NCBI GenBank assembly: GCA_019925795.1
Contig: CM034315.1
Span: 3,100,001 to 3,164,000, forward strand
Length of the DNA stretch: 64,000 bases
Origin: Dendrobium chrysotoxum
Lineage: Eukaryota > Streptophyta > Magnoliopsida > Asparagales > Orchidaceae
Direction of reading: 5' to 3'
A program made the translations under genes and the position numbers. Of this stretch, positions 10,291 through 21,165 are shown one piece after another. The notes beneath the pieces are model-generated. The model searched no databases. It saw only the letters and a program-made list of their open reading frames with translations, and was not told where the DNA came from. The first letter of the stretch is position 1. The number at the start of each line of letters is the position of its first letter.

Positions 10291-11890
10291 TTAACCCCTT
10301 TTTTTTCAGAACTCTTCAAAGCACTTCTCTTGGAAGTTTATCGTATGCTTTTTTCTAAATTAATAAAAATCATATATTGATCCTCATTCTTCTCTCTATA
10401 CTTCTCCATCAAACCTCTCAATAAATTTATAGCTTTCATAATAGATCCACCCGGCATGAATCCAAATTGACTTTGAGAAACATTAGTATCTCTTCATACT
10501 TAAGCTCAATAACTTTCTCCCGTAGTTTTAAAGTATGACACATTAATTTAATTCCTCTATAATTCTAACATTATTGTGCATCACCTTTATTCTTAAAAAT
10601 AGGGATTAATACGCTCCTCCACTCATCTAGCATCTTTTTAGTCCTTGAAAAATTTCATAAGCTAAAAAATTCCTTCATCTCGTGAACATTTCCAAATATC
10701 TATTGGAATATCTTCAAGTTTAACAGCTTTTTCACACTATATTTTCTTTATAGCCTTTCTAACTTCGATTTTATTAATACGCTGATAAAAATAAAAAAAT
10801 ATCTATTTTTATTTAAGGTGCTAAGGGCATTAAAGTCTATTATATTCTCATAATTTTCATTGAAAAATTTATCAAAATATCTTATCCAACTTTGTTGAAT
10901 ATCCTCTACTAATGGAAACACTTTTTTATCTTTATCGTTAATGCACTTTACCTAAACTAAATTCTTACTTCTCCTATCTTTTTGCTTGACTAATTTATAC
11001 ATGTATTTTTCACCCTCCTTGGTATCTAATCTATAATATAAATCATTAAAAGCAAAATTCTTTGTATCACAAATTATTTTCTTAAACACCTTACACACCT
11101 CTTTATATAATGCCCCCTTTTTAGAGTTTTTACACCTAAATCAATTTTTATAATAAAATTTTTTATTGTTTATATTTTCTTGTACATTTTGATTTCATCA
11201 TCAATTATTTTTACTATTTGGAGCTTTTCTTTTTGATACTCCAAGTATATATTGTAATAATTTCTTAATATTATTAGCTATTTTTTTCCTCATAACATTA
11301 GCTTCCTCATGCACAATCAAAATCATCAGATCTTGAATTTTACTCTCAAAAATATTTTTGTTAGTATTTTTTAAATGCGTCAATCTAATCTTAGGATAAT
11401 ATTTTACTTTATTTTTTATAATCCGCCCCTTCATTTTAAAGTTTAAAACTAATAAGCGATGTTGGGTATAAAAACTTTCACTATGAATGATTTTACAAAT
11501 TTTGCAATCTAATCGATTTATTTTTCTTATAAGAAAATAATCAATCTGAGTTTTATTATATTCATACTTATAAGTGATGAGATACTTCTCTCTTTTCTTA
11601 AATAAGATATTAGCAATTACGAAATCATAAACTAGAGCAAATTTAATATGATCTTATCACCTTCATTAGTCACTCTAAATTTATAGCCACCATGAATGCT
11701 TTTAAAATCTTCTTCCTCTCAACTAACATATCCATTTAAATTACCTTCAATAAATTATTTTTTCAAGCGGTATCTTTTGTATGAATTCTTCTAAGTAATT
11801 CCAAGTTCCTATTTTAATTCTAATTTCATGGACTAGCTTCTTTGCCCGCATCTGACCATGATGTGGAAAGATTTGCTTATTGAACATGCA
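10291..11890 (-). pseudogene. RTE-type LINE, endonuclease to reverse transcriptase, degenerate (unit 1)
   Basis: Read on the minus strand from about 11890 downwards, this follows the RTE order. The endonuclease end includes 'KTQIDYFLIRKINRLDC' (about 11500-11560) and 'MKGRIIKNKVKYYPKI' (11434 down). The linker comes next. The reverse transcriptase follows, with segments matching 'WRSVLIPIFKNKGDAQ', 'YRGIKLMCHTLKL' and 'ESQFGFMPG' (about 10600-10450). It breaks off near 10300, within the 'DLEKAYDK..R' part of the polymerase. Many stops and frameshifts exclude function. The break point is where it meets the oppositely oriented fragment. Confidence 0.75.
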
Positions 11891-12045
11891 CCCGGGCGCT
11901 GGTGTAGCGGCCCTTGCACACTTTTCGCGGTATTCAGGCCATACAATGCCCTAACGTTAACACAATGTATTAAATGATTCATGTCATGAGTATTCGATAA
12001 GTTTCAAAGGATTCATGTCTCGCTTCCAGGGAATGCCCTAACTTT

Positions 12046-12740
12046 AAATGGATATGTTAGTAGAGTGGTAGAAAATTTTAAAAGTATTCATAATGATTAT
12101 GAGTTTGGAGCGACTAATGAAGATAGTAGGATCATATCAGATTTTGCTCTAGCTTATGATTTTATAATTGCTAATACCTTATTTAAAAAACAGAGATGAT
12201 CATTTTATGACTTATAAGAATGGATATAGCAAAACTCAGATTGATTATTTTTTTATAAGAAAAATAAATCGTTTAGATTGCAAAGATTGTAAAGTTATTT
12301 TGAGTGAAAGTTTATGTATTCAACAGCACTTTTTAATTTTGAACTTTAAGATGAAAGGGCGGAATATAAAAAATAAAGTAAAATATTATCCTATGATTAT
12401 ATGAGGCATTTAAAGAATACTAATAAAAATATATTTGAGAATAAGATTCTAAATCTTAAGATTTTGACTGTGCATGAGGAATCTAATGTTATGTGAGAAA
12501 AAATAGCTAGTGATTTTAATAATATTATAAAGTATGTACTTGGAGTATCAAAAGAAAAAGCTCATAATATTTAAAATAGTTTATGGTGGAATCAAAATGT
12601 GTAAGAAAAGATAAAAAATAAAAAAACTTTGTTATAAAAATTAATTTAGATGTAAAAATTGAGAAAATTATGAAAGATATAAAGGGGCCCGTAAAGAATC
12701 TAAGAAAGCAATATAAGATACAGAGAATTTAGTGCCAGCA
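12046..12740 (+). pseudogene. RTE endonuclease segment, second copy
   Basis: This is a nearly exact repeat of 9596-10290. The longest open stretch (12168-12404) again encodes 'DHFMTYKNGYSKTQIDYF' and 'DCKDCKVILSES', with the same frame break just upstream. It carries a few private changes, for example KINRLD for KTDRLD. Confidence 0.78.
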
Positions 12741-14345
12741 TTATTAACCCCTTTTTTTTCAGAACTCTTCAAAGCACTTCTCTTGGAAGTTTATCGTATG
12801 CTTTTTTGTAAATTATTAAAAATCATATATTGATCCTCATTATTCTCTCTATACTTCTCCATCAAACCTCTCAATAAATTTATAGCTTTCATAATAGATC
12901 CACCCAGCATGAATCCAAATTGACTTTGAGAAACATTAGTATCTCTTCATACTTAAGCTCAATAACTTTCTCCCGTAGTTTTAAAGTATGACACATTAAC
13001 TTAATTCCTCTATAATTCTAACATTATTGTGCATCACCTTTATTCTTAAAAATAGAGATTAATACACTCCTCCACTCATCTAACATCTTTTTAGTCCTTG
13101 AAAATTTTCATAAGCTAAAAAATTCCTTCATCTCGTGAACATTTTCAAATATCTATTGGAATATCTTCAAGTTTAACAGCTTTTTCACACTATATTTTCT
13201 TTATAGCCTTTCTAACTTCGATTTTATTAATACGCTGATAAAAATAAAAAATATCTATTTTTATTTAGGGTGCTAAGGGCATTAAAGTCAATTATATTCT
13301 CATAATCTTCATTGAAAAATTTATCAAAATATCTTATCCAACTTTGTTGAATATCCTCTACTAATGGAAACACTTTTTTATCTTTATCTTTAATGCACTT
13401 TACCTAAACTAAATTCTTACTTCTCCTATCTCTTTGCTTGACTAATTTATACATGTATTTTTTCACCCTCCTTGGTATCTAATCTATAATATAAATCATT
13501 AAAAGCAAAATTCTTTGTATCACAAATTATTTTCTTAAACACCTTACACACCTCTTTATATAATGCCCCCTTTTTAGAGTTTTTATAGGCAAATCAATTT
13601 TTATAATAAAATTTTTTATTGTTTATATTTTCTTGTACATTTTGATTTCATCATCGATTATTTTTACTATTTAGAGCTTTTCCTTTTGATACTCCAAGTA
13701 CATATTTTGTAATATTTTCTTAATATTATTAGCTACTTTTTTCCCCATAACATTACCTTCCTCATGCACAATCAAAATCATCAAATCTTGAATTTTACTC
13801 TCAAAAATATTTTTGTTAGTGTTTTTTAAATGCGTCAATCTAATCTTAGGATAATATTTTACTTTATTTTTTATAATCCGCCCATTTATTTTAAAGTCTA
13901 AAACTAATAAGCGATGTTGGGTATAAAAACTTTCACTATGAATGATTTTACAGATTTTGCAATCTAATCGATTTATTTTTCTTATAAGAAAATAATCAAT
14001 CTGAGTTTTACTATATTCATACTTATAAGTGATAAGATAGTTCTCTCTTTTCTTAAATAAGATATTAGCAATTACGAAATCATAAACTAGAGCAAATTTA
14101 ATATGATCTTATCACCTTCATTAGTCACTCTAAATTTATAGCCACCATGAATGTTTTTAAAATCTTCTTCCTCTCAACTAACATATCCATTTAAATTACC
14201 TCCAATAAATTATTTTTTCAAGCAGTATCTTTTGTATGAATTCTTCTAAGTAATTCCAAGTTCCTATTGTAATTTTAATTTCATGGACTAGCTTCTTTGC
14301 CCGCATTTGACCATGATATGGGAAGATTTGCTTATTGAACATGCA
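12741..14345 (-). pseudogene. RTE endonuclease-reverse transcriptase segment, second copy
   Basis: This repeats 10291-11890 with small gaps and substitutions and the same minus-strand order of blocks. It is equally broken. The shared disabling changes show that decay mostly preceded the duplication. Confidence 0.75.
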
Positions 14346-14549
14346 CCCGGGCACTGGTGTAGCGGCCCTTGCACACTTTTCGCAGTATTCAGGTCATATA
14401 ACGCCCTAACGTTAACACAATATATTAAATGATTCATGTCATGAATATTCGACAAATTTCAAAGGATTCATGTCTTGCTTCCAGGGAATGCTCTAACTTT
14501 AACACAATGTATTAAATAATTCATGACATTAGTATTTGACAAGTTTTAC

Positions 14550-15925
14550 GCTAGTTATCGACTGTCTAACGCAACCCTCTATTTTTCTCTTGCAGGACTT
14601 ATGACCTGACAACGACAGTGTTTATTTAAATTATGTATGTTGTAAAAATATTTAATACAATAAGTGAATAAATTATATTTTGATTATTCTCTTATGTTAC
14701 TAAATAATTAATTGAGCACCTATCAAAATTATAAATTTAAGGCGAAACTAAAATTAATTTTGTACTTTAGCCAAGATGAGAGGGGAGCTATCTTGCTGGG
14801 TAAGATTATGGCCTTGTCTCGGTTTTGCATGGCTTTGTGCTGTTTGCTTTTATTTTCTTAAACAACAAAAGCGGGTTTACGGTATTTGGAAGAAAAAAAT
14901 TAAGGATATAATTCTAATTTTATTAAAGCGAAAATAGCTTTATTAGTAAGACAAATAGCTTTCTTCACAGAAAAGCACCTTTATGGATCTCTTTAGCTTC
15001 TTTAATTAATTAGTTTAGTTAATGATTATTTATTTTTGTTTGGTGGTATGTTGCATTGTCATTGCATAAAATTTATAATGATATCCATTTTCTCATTCAA
15101 TTAACTCTTATCAATGCCCCCAACATTTATTTTTAAACATTTATAATTACTATAACGCTTTAGATTATAATCATAATATGATTTCAAGCAGTCATATGGT
15201 TATTGCACGACAGCACAAGATCATACAAAACAGCTCAATCATAAAACAAGGAACCTTAATAAGGAGATGGGTTTGGCTGAGTTGTGCGAGGCAACTTGAA
15301 GTTGAGGGTGGAGCTGTGAATCGCAGCATGAAGGAAGATGGTTCTAGGGGTTTCAAATGAAGATGAGGGAAGAAAGTTTTAAATGCATGCAAGTGCACTG
15401 ATAAGAGAATAAAATTTCATCTATTGAAGGGAATCCTACTGTGTGGGTGGGGAGTTACTAGGTTAGGTTATCCTCTTTGGATGGTTTAGTGGATTATTTA
15501 GGTCAACCTAATTTAATGCCAAACCCTTGATATATATTTTGTTTTGTTTTGTTTTTTTTTACGTTTTTATCCTTTTTTGTGCTTCAAAATGTTTTCAGTC
15601 GAAGTATTTTGCAATTGGACCCTTTTTTAATGGTATAAATTCCATTTTCTTATGTTTCTTCTCCTGGATTATGCCAAACTCTTTTATTTGGATATAGTGT
15701 TGTATTATTTGGCGGTTAACTCCATCATGACTCGTTTGACTTGATTGAATGGGGAGTTCACCTTAATTAGGCGGACTTGTTTGTTTTTCTTCCTCAAATT
15801 TTGTATTCTGGTATCTCTGTCATTCTAGATAATTAACCCAATCTTTTCTAGTTTTGCTACTTTTTTCTTCCGTTACCTTTGTTTCATTAATTCTCGATCA
15901 TTAACTATGTTGAATGAGTGAGTTC
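14550..15925. other. Intergenic DNA upstream of the CXIP4-like gene
   Basis: No protein is recognisable. This interval should contain the promoter and first non-coding exon of the CXIP4-like gene if that gene has an intron in its 5' leader, but I cannot place a TATA box or donor site with confidence. A 60-codon open frame at 15178-15360 has no features of a real protein. Confidence 0.35.
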
Positions 15926-15929
15926 AAAG

Positions 15930-15946
15930 TTGCCTCTTTCTTGCAG
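15930..15946 (+). other. Probable 3' splice site in the CXIP4 5' leader
   Basis: A pyrimidine-rich run ending CTCTTTCTTGCAG lies 41 bases before the start codon. It matches a plant acceptor well and suggests that the leader is spliced. The matching donor is not identified. Confidence 0.5.
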
Positions 15947-15987
15947 CTGCAGGTGTGTAACACCTCGTCATAATAGAGTGTTTGGAT

Positions 15988-16776
15988 ATGTCTAACAAGG
16001 AAGACAAAACACAAGCTGCAGCGGCACTATTCGCTGCCAAGGGCATGAGCCGGGCCCAGGCTGAGCGTGCTGCTGCTGCTCAGGCAAGAAATGTGAATGC
16101 GTATGGACAGAAGGAAGAAGGGCCTAGCCGATGGCAAGAGAGGAAAGAAGCCAAACGGCAAATGTATCTAATGAGCACTGAGAAAGCCGTGAGATTGGGT
16201 GAAAGAAAGGATCTAAAGTCTTCTGTTTCTTCTTTAGGGGGTGCTTCTGCTCAGTGCCAGAAATGCTTCCAGTTTGGTCATTGGACTTATGAATGCAAGA
16301 ATGAGCGTGTGTACATGTCTCGCCCTTCAAGAACTCAACAGCTTAAGAACCCAAAGTTAAAGATGAAACTTACAGTTTCTTATGAGTTGGATGGTCCTGA
16401 GATTACCAAGGAAGAGAAGGATAAGAGAAGCCAAAAGAAAGATAAGGGTGAACCAAGTGGTACAAAGAGCAAAAGGAAGCATCGTTCTCCTTCTGATTCA
16501 GACGAGGATCACAGTGAGGCATCTGTCTTTGATACTGATGGTGAGTCTTCTGTCACAGGGTCAGATTCTTCATCTGCTGAGAGCAGTTCAAGCTACACTT
16601 CGTCAGATTCGGATGAGGAAAGAAGGAGACGGGGGAGGAAACGGAAACAAAAGAAGAGGAGGCATCGCAGATATAGCTCATCTTCTGATTCGTCTGATTC
16701 TGAATCAGCTTCTGACAGCGATTCTGATGACAGGGGCAGTCGGAGGAAGACCAGAAGGCATAGTAAGAGGTATTAG
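15988..16776 (+). CDS. CXIP4: CXIP4-like zinc-knuckle nuclear protein
   Basis: This encodes 262 residues in one uninterrupted coding exon. The first ATG of the frame (MSNKEDKTQAAAALFAAKG) is taken as the start. Residues 1-75 are alanine-, lysine- and arginine-rich. A CCHC knuckle spans residues 90-103 (C90, C93, H98, C103: 'CQKCFQFGHWTYEC'), followed by 'RPSRTQQLKNPKLK'. From about residue 130 the protein is lysine-rich, then a long serine/aspartate tract with a final arginine-rich tail resembles SR-type proteins. This is the layout of plant CAX-interacting protein 4, first found as an activator of the vacuolar Ca2+/H+ antiporter CAX1. It is also related to animal SREK1IP1 and ZCCHC10, which points to nuclear RNA or splicing work. 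The length is somewhat below the Arabidopsis protein, the difference lying in the low-complexity tail. Identification is firm; biochemical role is from family knowledge. Confidence 0.93.
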   Translation: MSNKEDKTQAAAALFAAKGMSRAQAERAAAAQARNVNAYGQKEEGPSRWQERKEAKRQMYLMSTEKAVRLGERKDLKSSVSSLGGASAQCQKCFQFGHWTYECKNERVYMSRPSRTQQLKNPKLKMKLTVSYELDGPEITKEEKDKRSQKKDKGEPSGTKSKRKHRSPSDSDEDHSEASVFDTDGESSVTGSDSSSAESSSSYTSSDSDEERRRRGRKRKQKKRRHRRYSSSSDSSDSESASDSDSDDRGSRRKTRRHSKRY

Positions 16777-17341
16777 CTGAAACTCAGAAAAGAATTTCCG
16801 CATATTATCTGATCCAAGGACTAGAGTCGTCATTGTGATTCAGCTTGGTTAAATACTGTTGTTGAGCATATGTTTCCTGGCTTGGTCATACGTTAAGATA
16901 TGCTTTTCTGTCTGATTTAAACACGTAATGTTGCCAAATTTGTAAGGTTTTACATACACTACGACATTCCTTGTTTGCAACTTCAAACGTAAACCTGATT
17001 TAGCCACTTCAAATCTGCCATTCTTGGTGGTTGCTTTAACAGCATTCCTTGATGATGTAATTGTCAGTGTTTTTTTTTTCTCTTTCTAGAAAGCACTTGT
17101 GTTACAGCTTGTGCTTTCATCAAATTAGAAATTTGCATGTTGGCTGTTTTTGTTAAGTCCTATTTTTCAATAGTGACCCTCATTATGCTGTAGCAGTTGA
17201 TATAACCTCTTCTCCATATTTCAACCTTGCATGCATCCAAGAAGAGCCAACAATCCTCTGGAAAACGTGAGTGTATGTATATATTGTACCGCTAGGACTA
17301 GGGATGTTCTTACATATTGTACCACACTCATTAAATGCACT

Positions 17342-17513
17342 CAACAGATGGTAAAATTATTCTGTGCAGACACCGACGTTGTCTGGAGGCCAATCAGAAA
17401 GCGTCATGTCACTTTTTTGCTCGGTACCAGTGCTGGGTACCGGGTGACGTGACGCGTTCTGGTTAGCCTCTGAACCGTCCAGTGTCCGCACAGAATAATT
17501 TCTCCAACAGATG
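17342..17513. mobile_element. Mutator-like MITE with perfect 9-bp target duplication
   Basis: The element (17351-17504, 154 bases) lies between two copies of CAACAGATG (17342-17350 and 17505-17513). Its ends are imperfect inverted repeats of about 30 bases around AAATTATTCTGTGC(A/G)GACAC. The centre is a GC-richer stem with GGTACC palindromes. A 9-bp duplication and long terminal repeats are the mark of Mutator-like elements. It lies downstream of the CXIP4-like gene. Relatives sit at 53601-53743 and 54545-54720. Confidence 0.85.
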
Positions 17514-18213
17514 ATGAAATTATTAGAAAAAGAGTGCGCCTAATTTTATATTATGAAAACATCAATTTAAGGGAAAAAATATGAGTCCTAGAGTAACTGC
17601 AAAATACAATTAAATATTTCAAAAATTAAAGTCCAATTTATGTGAATCGATCGTCTTATTGGATTTTGCAATTAATTGTTAGTTTCACTAATTGTTAAGA
17701 GGTGCTGCCTAGTCATTTAAGGACTTATTTTTGGCTAATTTTGAGGATGTGTTGCCTAGCCATTTGAGGGCTAGTTTTGGGAATATTTTTAATGCATTTC
17801 AATATTATTTCAAGGGATATTTGAGTCTATAAATACCTCATAACATTGAAGACAAAAATACTAATGGATTTATAAGAACTCAAAACTTTTATGATAAATT
17901 ATTTTGAAGGATTTTATGAAGTAGCATAAGGCAATCAATGATAAATCCTTTGAGACTTCATCCATTTGGCAATATTTTTCCATCACGTTTTGTAGGATTA
18001 TTATAAAATATTCTCAGGGTATTTGATACTATCTTTTTTATTTTGTATCATTAGAAGGAAATTGTTCTATTGTCACCTCCAATGTTCAAATAGACTCATT
18101 TACTTGTGCATTAGTCCCAATTGCTCTCACATTTAGCATATTCTCTGCTTCACCATATTTTTTATTTGGATATTTGTATGCTTAGTGTGTATTTAATGCT
18201 TGTAGAATTGATA
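17514..18213. other. AT-rich intergenic DNA
   Basis: No gene or paired terminal repeats are visible. Confidence 0.35.
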
Positions 18214-18345
18214 TTAAGACTTTGAGACAATTTTTTTAGTATTTTTTAAAGTAGTTTTTTAGTATAAAAATTTTTAGTTCAAAAATTTTTTGCACTAAAA
18301 AGTTATTTTATAAAGCAGTAAGAAAGCTGTCTCAAACGAAGCTTA
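18214..18345. mobile_element. Tourist-like MITE, TTA target duplication
   Basis: The element (18217-18342) folds back on itself: TTTTTTAGTATAAAAATTTT on one arm and its near complement on the other, ending CTCAAACGAAGC. It is flanked by TTA on both sides, the 3-bp duplication of PIF/Harbinger transposition. Its left terminus has drifted from the family form GGCTTCGTTTGGGAC. Confidence 0.75.
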
Positions 18346-18931
18346 AATCTTCTACGATTGATTAACTTATTTTAATTATTCTTGATACTCATAACTCATT
18401 CACTTGGTTATTTAGAATATACCTTATTAGACTTATGTAATATTTTTTGTATGATTTAATTAATTGATTATCACTGTACATATAATGATTATTTGTATAA
18501 TTTATGATTTATATTAGTGAAATCACTGTAGTTATGTTAGATCATGTGATTTTTCTCTTTGCCAAGTCTTTTAATTAAAAAACCTCATGTCTCCTCTAAG
18601 ATATTATCAACTTATTTATTTATGTCTATGGGATTTTCATGTAATATTAAGACATTAAATATTATACGGATTGTCTTGAATATTCCATTATGCAATTAAA
18701 TTATTGTATTATACTATATATATTAAATTATATAACATTACATCAAACTATGCTATTATATTATAATATTGTATTATATTGTTAGATTATACTACTACTT
18801 GCTAATTGCTTTAGTATATTATATTATATACTTAAATTAATATGTTTTTGCAAACTGCTAAAAAATGAATTGACAAATTATGGAGATTTAGATTGGAAGT
18901 CGATTAGTACTTTGAAATGATGCTTACATAA

Positions 18932-19058
18932 TTGAGGTTTCGTTTGGGACAACTTTCTTATTATGTTTTAAAGCTATTTTTTAGTTAAAAAATTAAAATT
19001 TTTTAACTAAAAAATTACTTTAAAAAGCAATAAAAAAACTGTCCCAAACGAAGCTTGA
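18932..19058. mobile_element. Tourist-like MITE
   Basis: This is a 120-base fold-back element, GGTTTCGTTTGGGAC at one end and GTCCCAAACGAAGC at the other, flanked by TTGA on both sides. It lies about 100 bases downstream of the stop codon of the small gene at 19150-20027. Confidence 0.8.
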
Positions 19059-19149
19059 ATCTCTTCAGTATAGATTATACATCAAATTGAGATTGTGGAG
19101 TTGAATGTCAATTTTCTTCTAAATTTTTCTGATAAAATTACAAAGTAAC

Positions 19150-20027
19150 TCAGAATGGAGAAGATAAAGGCTCTCTTGCATTCCTCATATAGTCCAATCC
19201 CTTAGATGTGATAGAATTCACTGAAGCATTTCTCCATCGCTTGATAGAAACTTCAAAACTCTGTTGTTCATTTTTTCCAGTAATCTCAGGAAATCGCTCT
19301 TTTTTGCCCTCTCCGGCAATATTGCCATCCTTCTTTCCCTGAAAAATAAACCAAAATTCAAGCTTTTGCACTGCCCTGTCAACTTAACAAAATCAGGAGT
19401 AGAAGCTCTGCAGGTACTAACCTCACTGTAAATTATTTAAATGGTAGATTAAAAACGAACTTACCTTGCTAAAAATAAGAGAAGCTTCTTCAGGATCCCT
19501 ATTTAAGAATATTTCAACTGCTACCTCCTGCAAAGAGTCATTAATGAGCACAATGACACAATTTTAAAGTTCTTAGGAACTGGGAATGGGATGGCACTAA
19601 TAAAAAATTGAGGCTTCTTATTATTTTATAAAGTTACGGTAGAGAAAATAACATTTTAAAATTATTGTAAAAAGTAATTTTTTAATATAAATATTTTTTG
19701 AAAGTAACAAAAGAATAGTAGCCAAGTAAAAATTATGATTGAGATCTGAAAAGTAAAATAGGAAGAAAACTATCTCAAACAAAGGCTTCGTTTGACACGG
19801 TTTTCTTACTGCTTCTTAAAACAGTTTTTTAGTATAAAAATTAAAAATCTTGTACTAATAAGCTGTTTTAAGAAGCAGGAAGAAAGTCATCGCAAACTAA
19901 ACAGAAGTCTTAGTTGTTGTGCTACTTTTAGGATAAATAAATATCAATAATTTACCCTGGCATTGCTGATTTCTCCTCCACTCAGAGTTCTGGGCTCCAT
20001 TTCAATGGAGCAGCCTAAGCTTTCCAT
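19150..20027 (-). CDS. Small three-exon gene, unknown family (107 aa)
   Basis: Three minus-strand exons join in phase 0: 20027-19956 (24 codons), 19527-19465 (21 codons) and 19338-19150 (62 codons plus stop). Both introns have GT-AG ends, with acceptors CTTTGCAG and TTTTTCAG and donors GGGTAAAT and AAGGTAAGT. The protein starts MESLGCSIEMEPRTLSGGEI, continues with a helical, acidic middle (EVAVEIFLNRDPEEASLIFS), and ends in a basic segment (SIKRWRNASVNS...GLDYMRN). I see no signal peptide, membrane segment or known motif. A second in-frame ATG at 20000 is an alternative start. A TATA box lies at 20067-20074. I do not recognise the family. The consistent splicing in one frame argues for a real gene; the intron between exons 1 and 2 (19955-19528) contains part of a MITE cluster. 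Confidence 0.62.
19610..19783. mobile_element. Second MITE family (TAA/TTA type), adjacent to a Tourist copy
   Basis: About 170 bases around TTTTATAAAGTTACGGTAGA, AGTAATTTTTTAATATAAAT and AGCCAAGTAAAAATTATG, ending CTATCTCAAACAAA. The same sequence recurs at 20912-21107 and 54340-54528, and inverted at 53424-53590. Here its end joins directly to the Tourist copy at 19784. It lies in the intron between exons 1 and 2 of the small minus-strand gene. Confidence 0.6.
19784..19902. mobile_element. Tourist-like MITE
   Basis: This is a fold-back element starting GGCTTCGTTTGACACGG, with CTTACTGCTTCTTAAAACAG mirrored by CTGTTTTAAGAAGCAGGAAG on the other arm. Its right terminus is degraded. It abuts the preceding MITE without a gap and lies in the same intron of the small gene. 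Confidence 0.75.
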
Positions 20028-20066
20028 TTCTTTCTTCCTGATTTCTTTGATTAATTGTTGCAGACT

Positions 20067-20074
20067 TATTTATA
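20067..20074 (-). promoter_or_regulatory. TATA box of the small three-exon gene
   Basis: The minus strand reads TATAAATA 40 bases upstream of the start codon at 20027. This implies a very short leader; if transcription starts a little further downstream, the second ATG at 20000 would be used instead. Confidence 0.6.
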
Positions 20075-20087
20075 GCCTTCTGATCGT

Positions 20088-20090
<3 letters not shown>

Positions 20091-20127
<37 letters not shown>
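20091..20127. repeat. (CT)n microsatellite
   Basis: About 18 uninterrupted CT units lie just upstream of the TATA box of the small minus-strand gene (GA repeats on its sense strand). Plant promoters often carry such GA tracts, so it may act as a promoter element. Confidence 0.95.
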
Positions 20128-20129
<2 letters not shown>

Positions 20130-20131
<2 letters not shown>

Positions 20132-20910
20132 GAAGATATAATAGAGAAGATATAATAGAGAAAATGATAGAAAAGGACTGTGGAGTCTTTCAATCTTTCA
20201 TTTGAAGCTCATGACCAGAGCCTTACTTTAACCGACTATTGTTGCAACTTGGGCTTTGGCAATTTTGCTCGTGACCATTGCTTCTAAATTATCATTTTGA
20301 CGAAGCAGAAGTTGACATCTGTTTGGCTATGAGATGTCTAACGTTTTGGCCGCCAATTTTTCTCATTAACTAAACCACATATGTACATATCTGTCTGTAC
20401 AATGGTTGGAATCTAACCGTTATCATGATAACTCTTACATTTTAAATAATTAATAATATTTTGATCAAGATTGAATACTTGGTTATGTATTCTATTCATC
20501 TTACAATAAATTTAAAATTTATTATGATTAAATTTAGACCGAAAAAGTTGATGAATAAGTAATCTCCAACAATAACATCAAGTCTTTATCCTACTATGTA
20601 TGATCGACTATATGAATCATTTTCTTCGTTGTGTCATGTTAAGAGTTAGAGTTATCCATGGCCTCCTGTTCGGGCTTTTTATGACGGGCTTTAATATTGT
20701 AGAATGGGCCGATCTTTGGCCGCTGAAAGTAGAAGCATAACAACTATTTAATAGGATGGCCCATAAGGCCCATATCATAACTAGTCTCTCACCTTGCACA
20801 AAGTCAGACCTTAAGCTAAGGTAAAAGATGTATGTATTCAGTATGTCATACACATATAATACCCATAGCCTATACATCATTTCACCTAAAATAAAGTGCA
20901 CATTTTACAC
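20130..20910. other. Intergenic DNA
   Basis: No supported gene. A 94-codon minus-strand open frame (20901-20617) has no recognisable features. Confidence 0.3.
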
Positions 20911-20911
20911 A

Positions 20912-21165
20912 CGTTCGGGACGGCCGCAGCTTTGTATAAAAGTGATTATTTTATAAAGTTGTGCAGAAAATAACTTTTTTAAGCTACTATAAAAAATAAC
21001 TTCCTCATACAATTTTTTTTAAAATTATAAAAATATAATAGCCAAATAAAAATTATGATTACAGTATGAAAAACAAAGCAGTAAAAAAGATATACCTAAG
21101 GAAGCTTTAGGTTTTATTTGGGACAGCTTTCTTACTGCTTCTTAAAGCAGCTTTCTAGCACGAAT
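20912..21165. mobile_element. Second-family MITE followed by a truncated Tourist copy
   Basis: Positions 20912-21107 match the second MITE family (TTATTTTATAAAGTTGTGCA, then ATAGCCAAATAAAAATTATG). Directly after it, from 21110, comes the left half of a Tourist element (TTTTATTTGGGACAGC, CTTACTGCTTCTTAAAGCAG) that stops near 21165 without its right arm. Confidence 0.65.

Larger units (their letters stand above)
9596..14496. repeat. Tandem duplication of a 2.45-kb RTE inverted-repeat unit
   Basis: Unit 1 (9596-12045) and unit 2 (12046-14496) run side by side in direct orientation and differ only by scattered substitutions and small gaps; by eye they are well over 90 percent identical. Each unit holds a plus-strand RTE endonuclease segment of about 0.68 kb, then a minus-strand RTE segment of about 1.6 kb whose far end carries the same endonuclease region inverted. 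Each unit is therefore a long imperfect inverted repeat with a loop of roughly 0.8 kb, and the array alternates +, -, +, -. The boundary motif CTAACTTTAAATGG at 12042 and CTAACTTTAA near 14491 fit a tandem duplication. Confidence 0.85.
11946..14550. repeat. Dispersed direct repeat flanking the RTE units (about 55-110 bp)
   Basis: The string GTTAACACAATGTATTAAAT with a following ATTCATGTCATGA and ATTCGA-like stretch occurs near 11957, 14409 and, slightly altered, near 14500. A related copy of the adjoining ATTTCAAAGGATTCATGTC occurs at about 12000 and 14455. These repeats sit at the ends of the duplicated units and may have promoted the unequal exchange that doubled the array. Confidence 0.6.
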
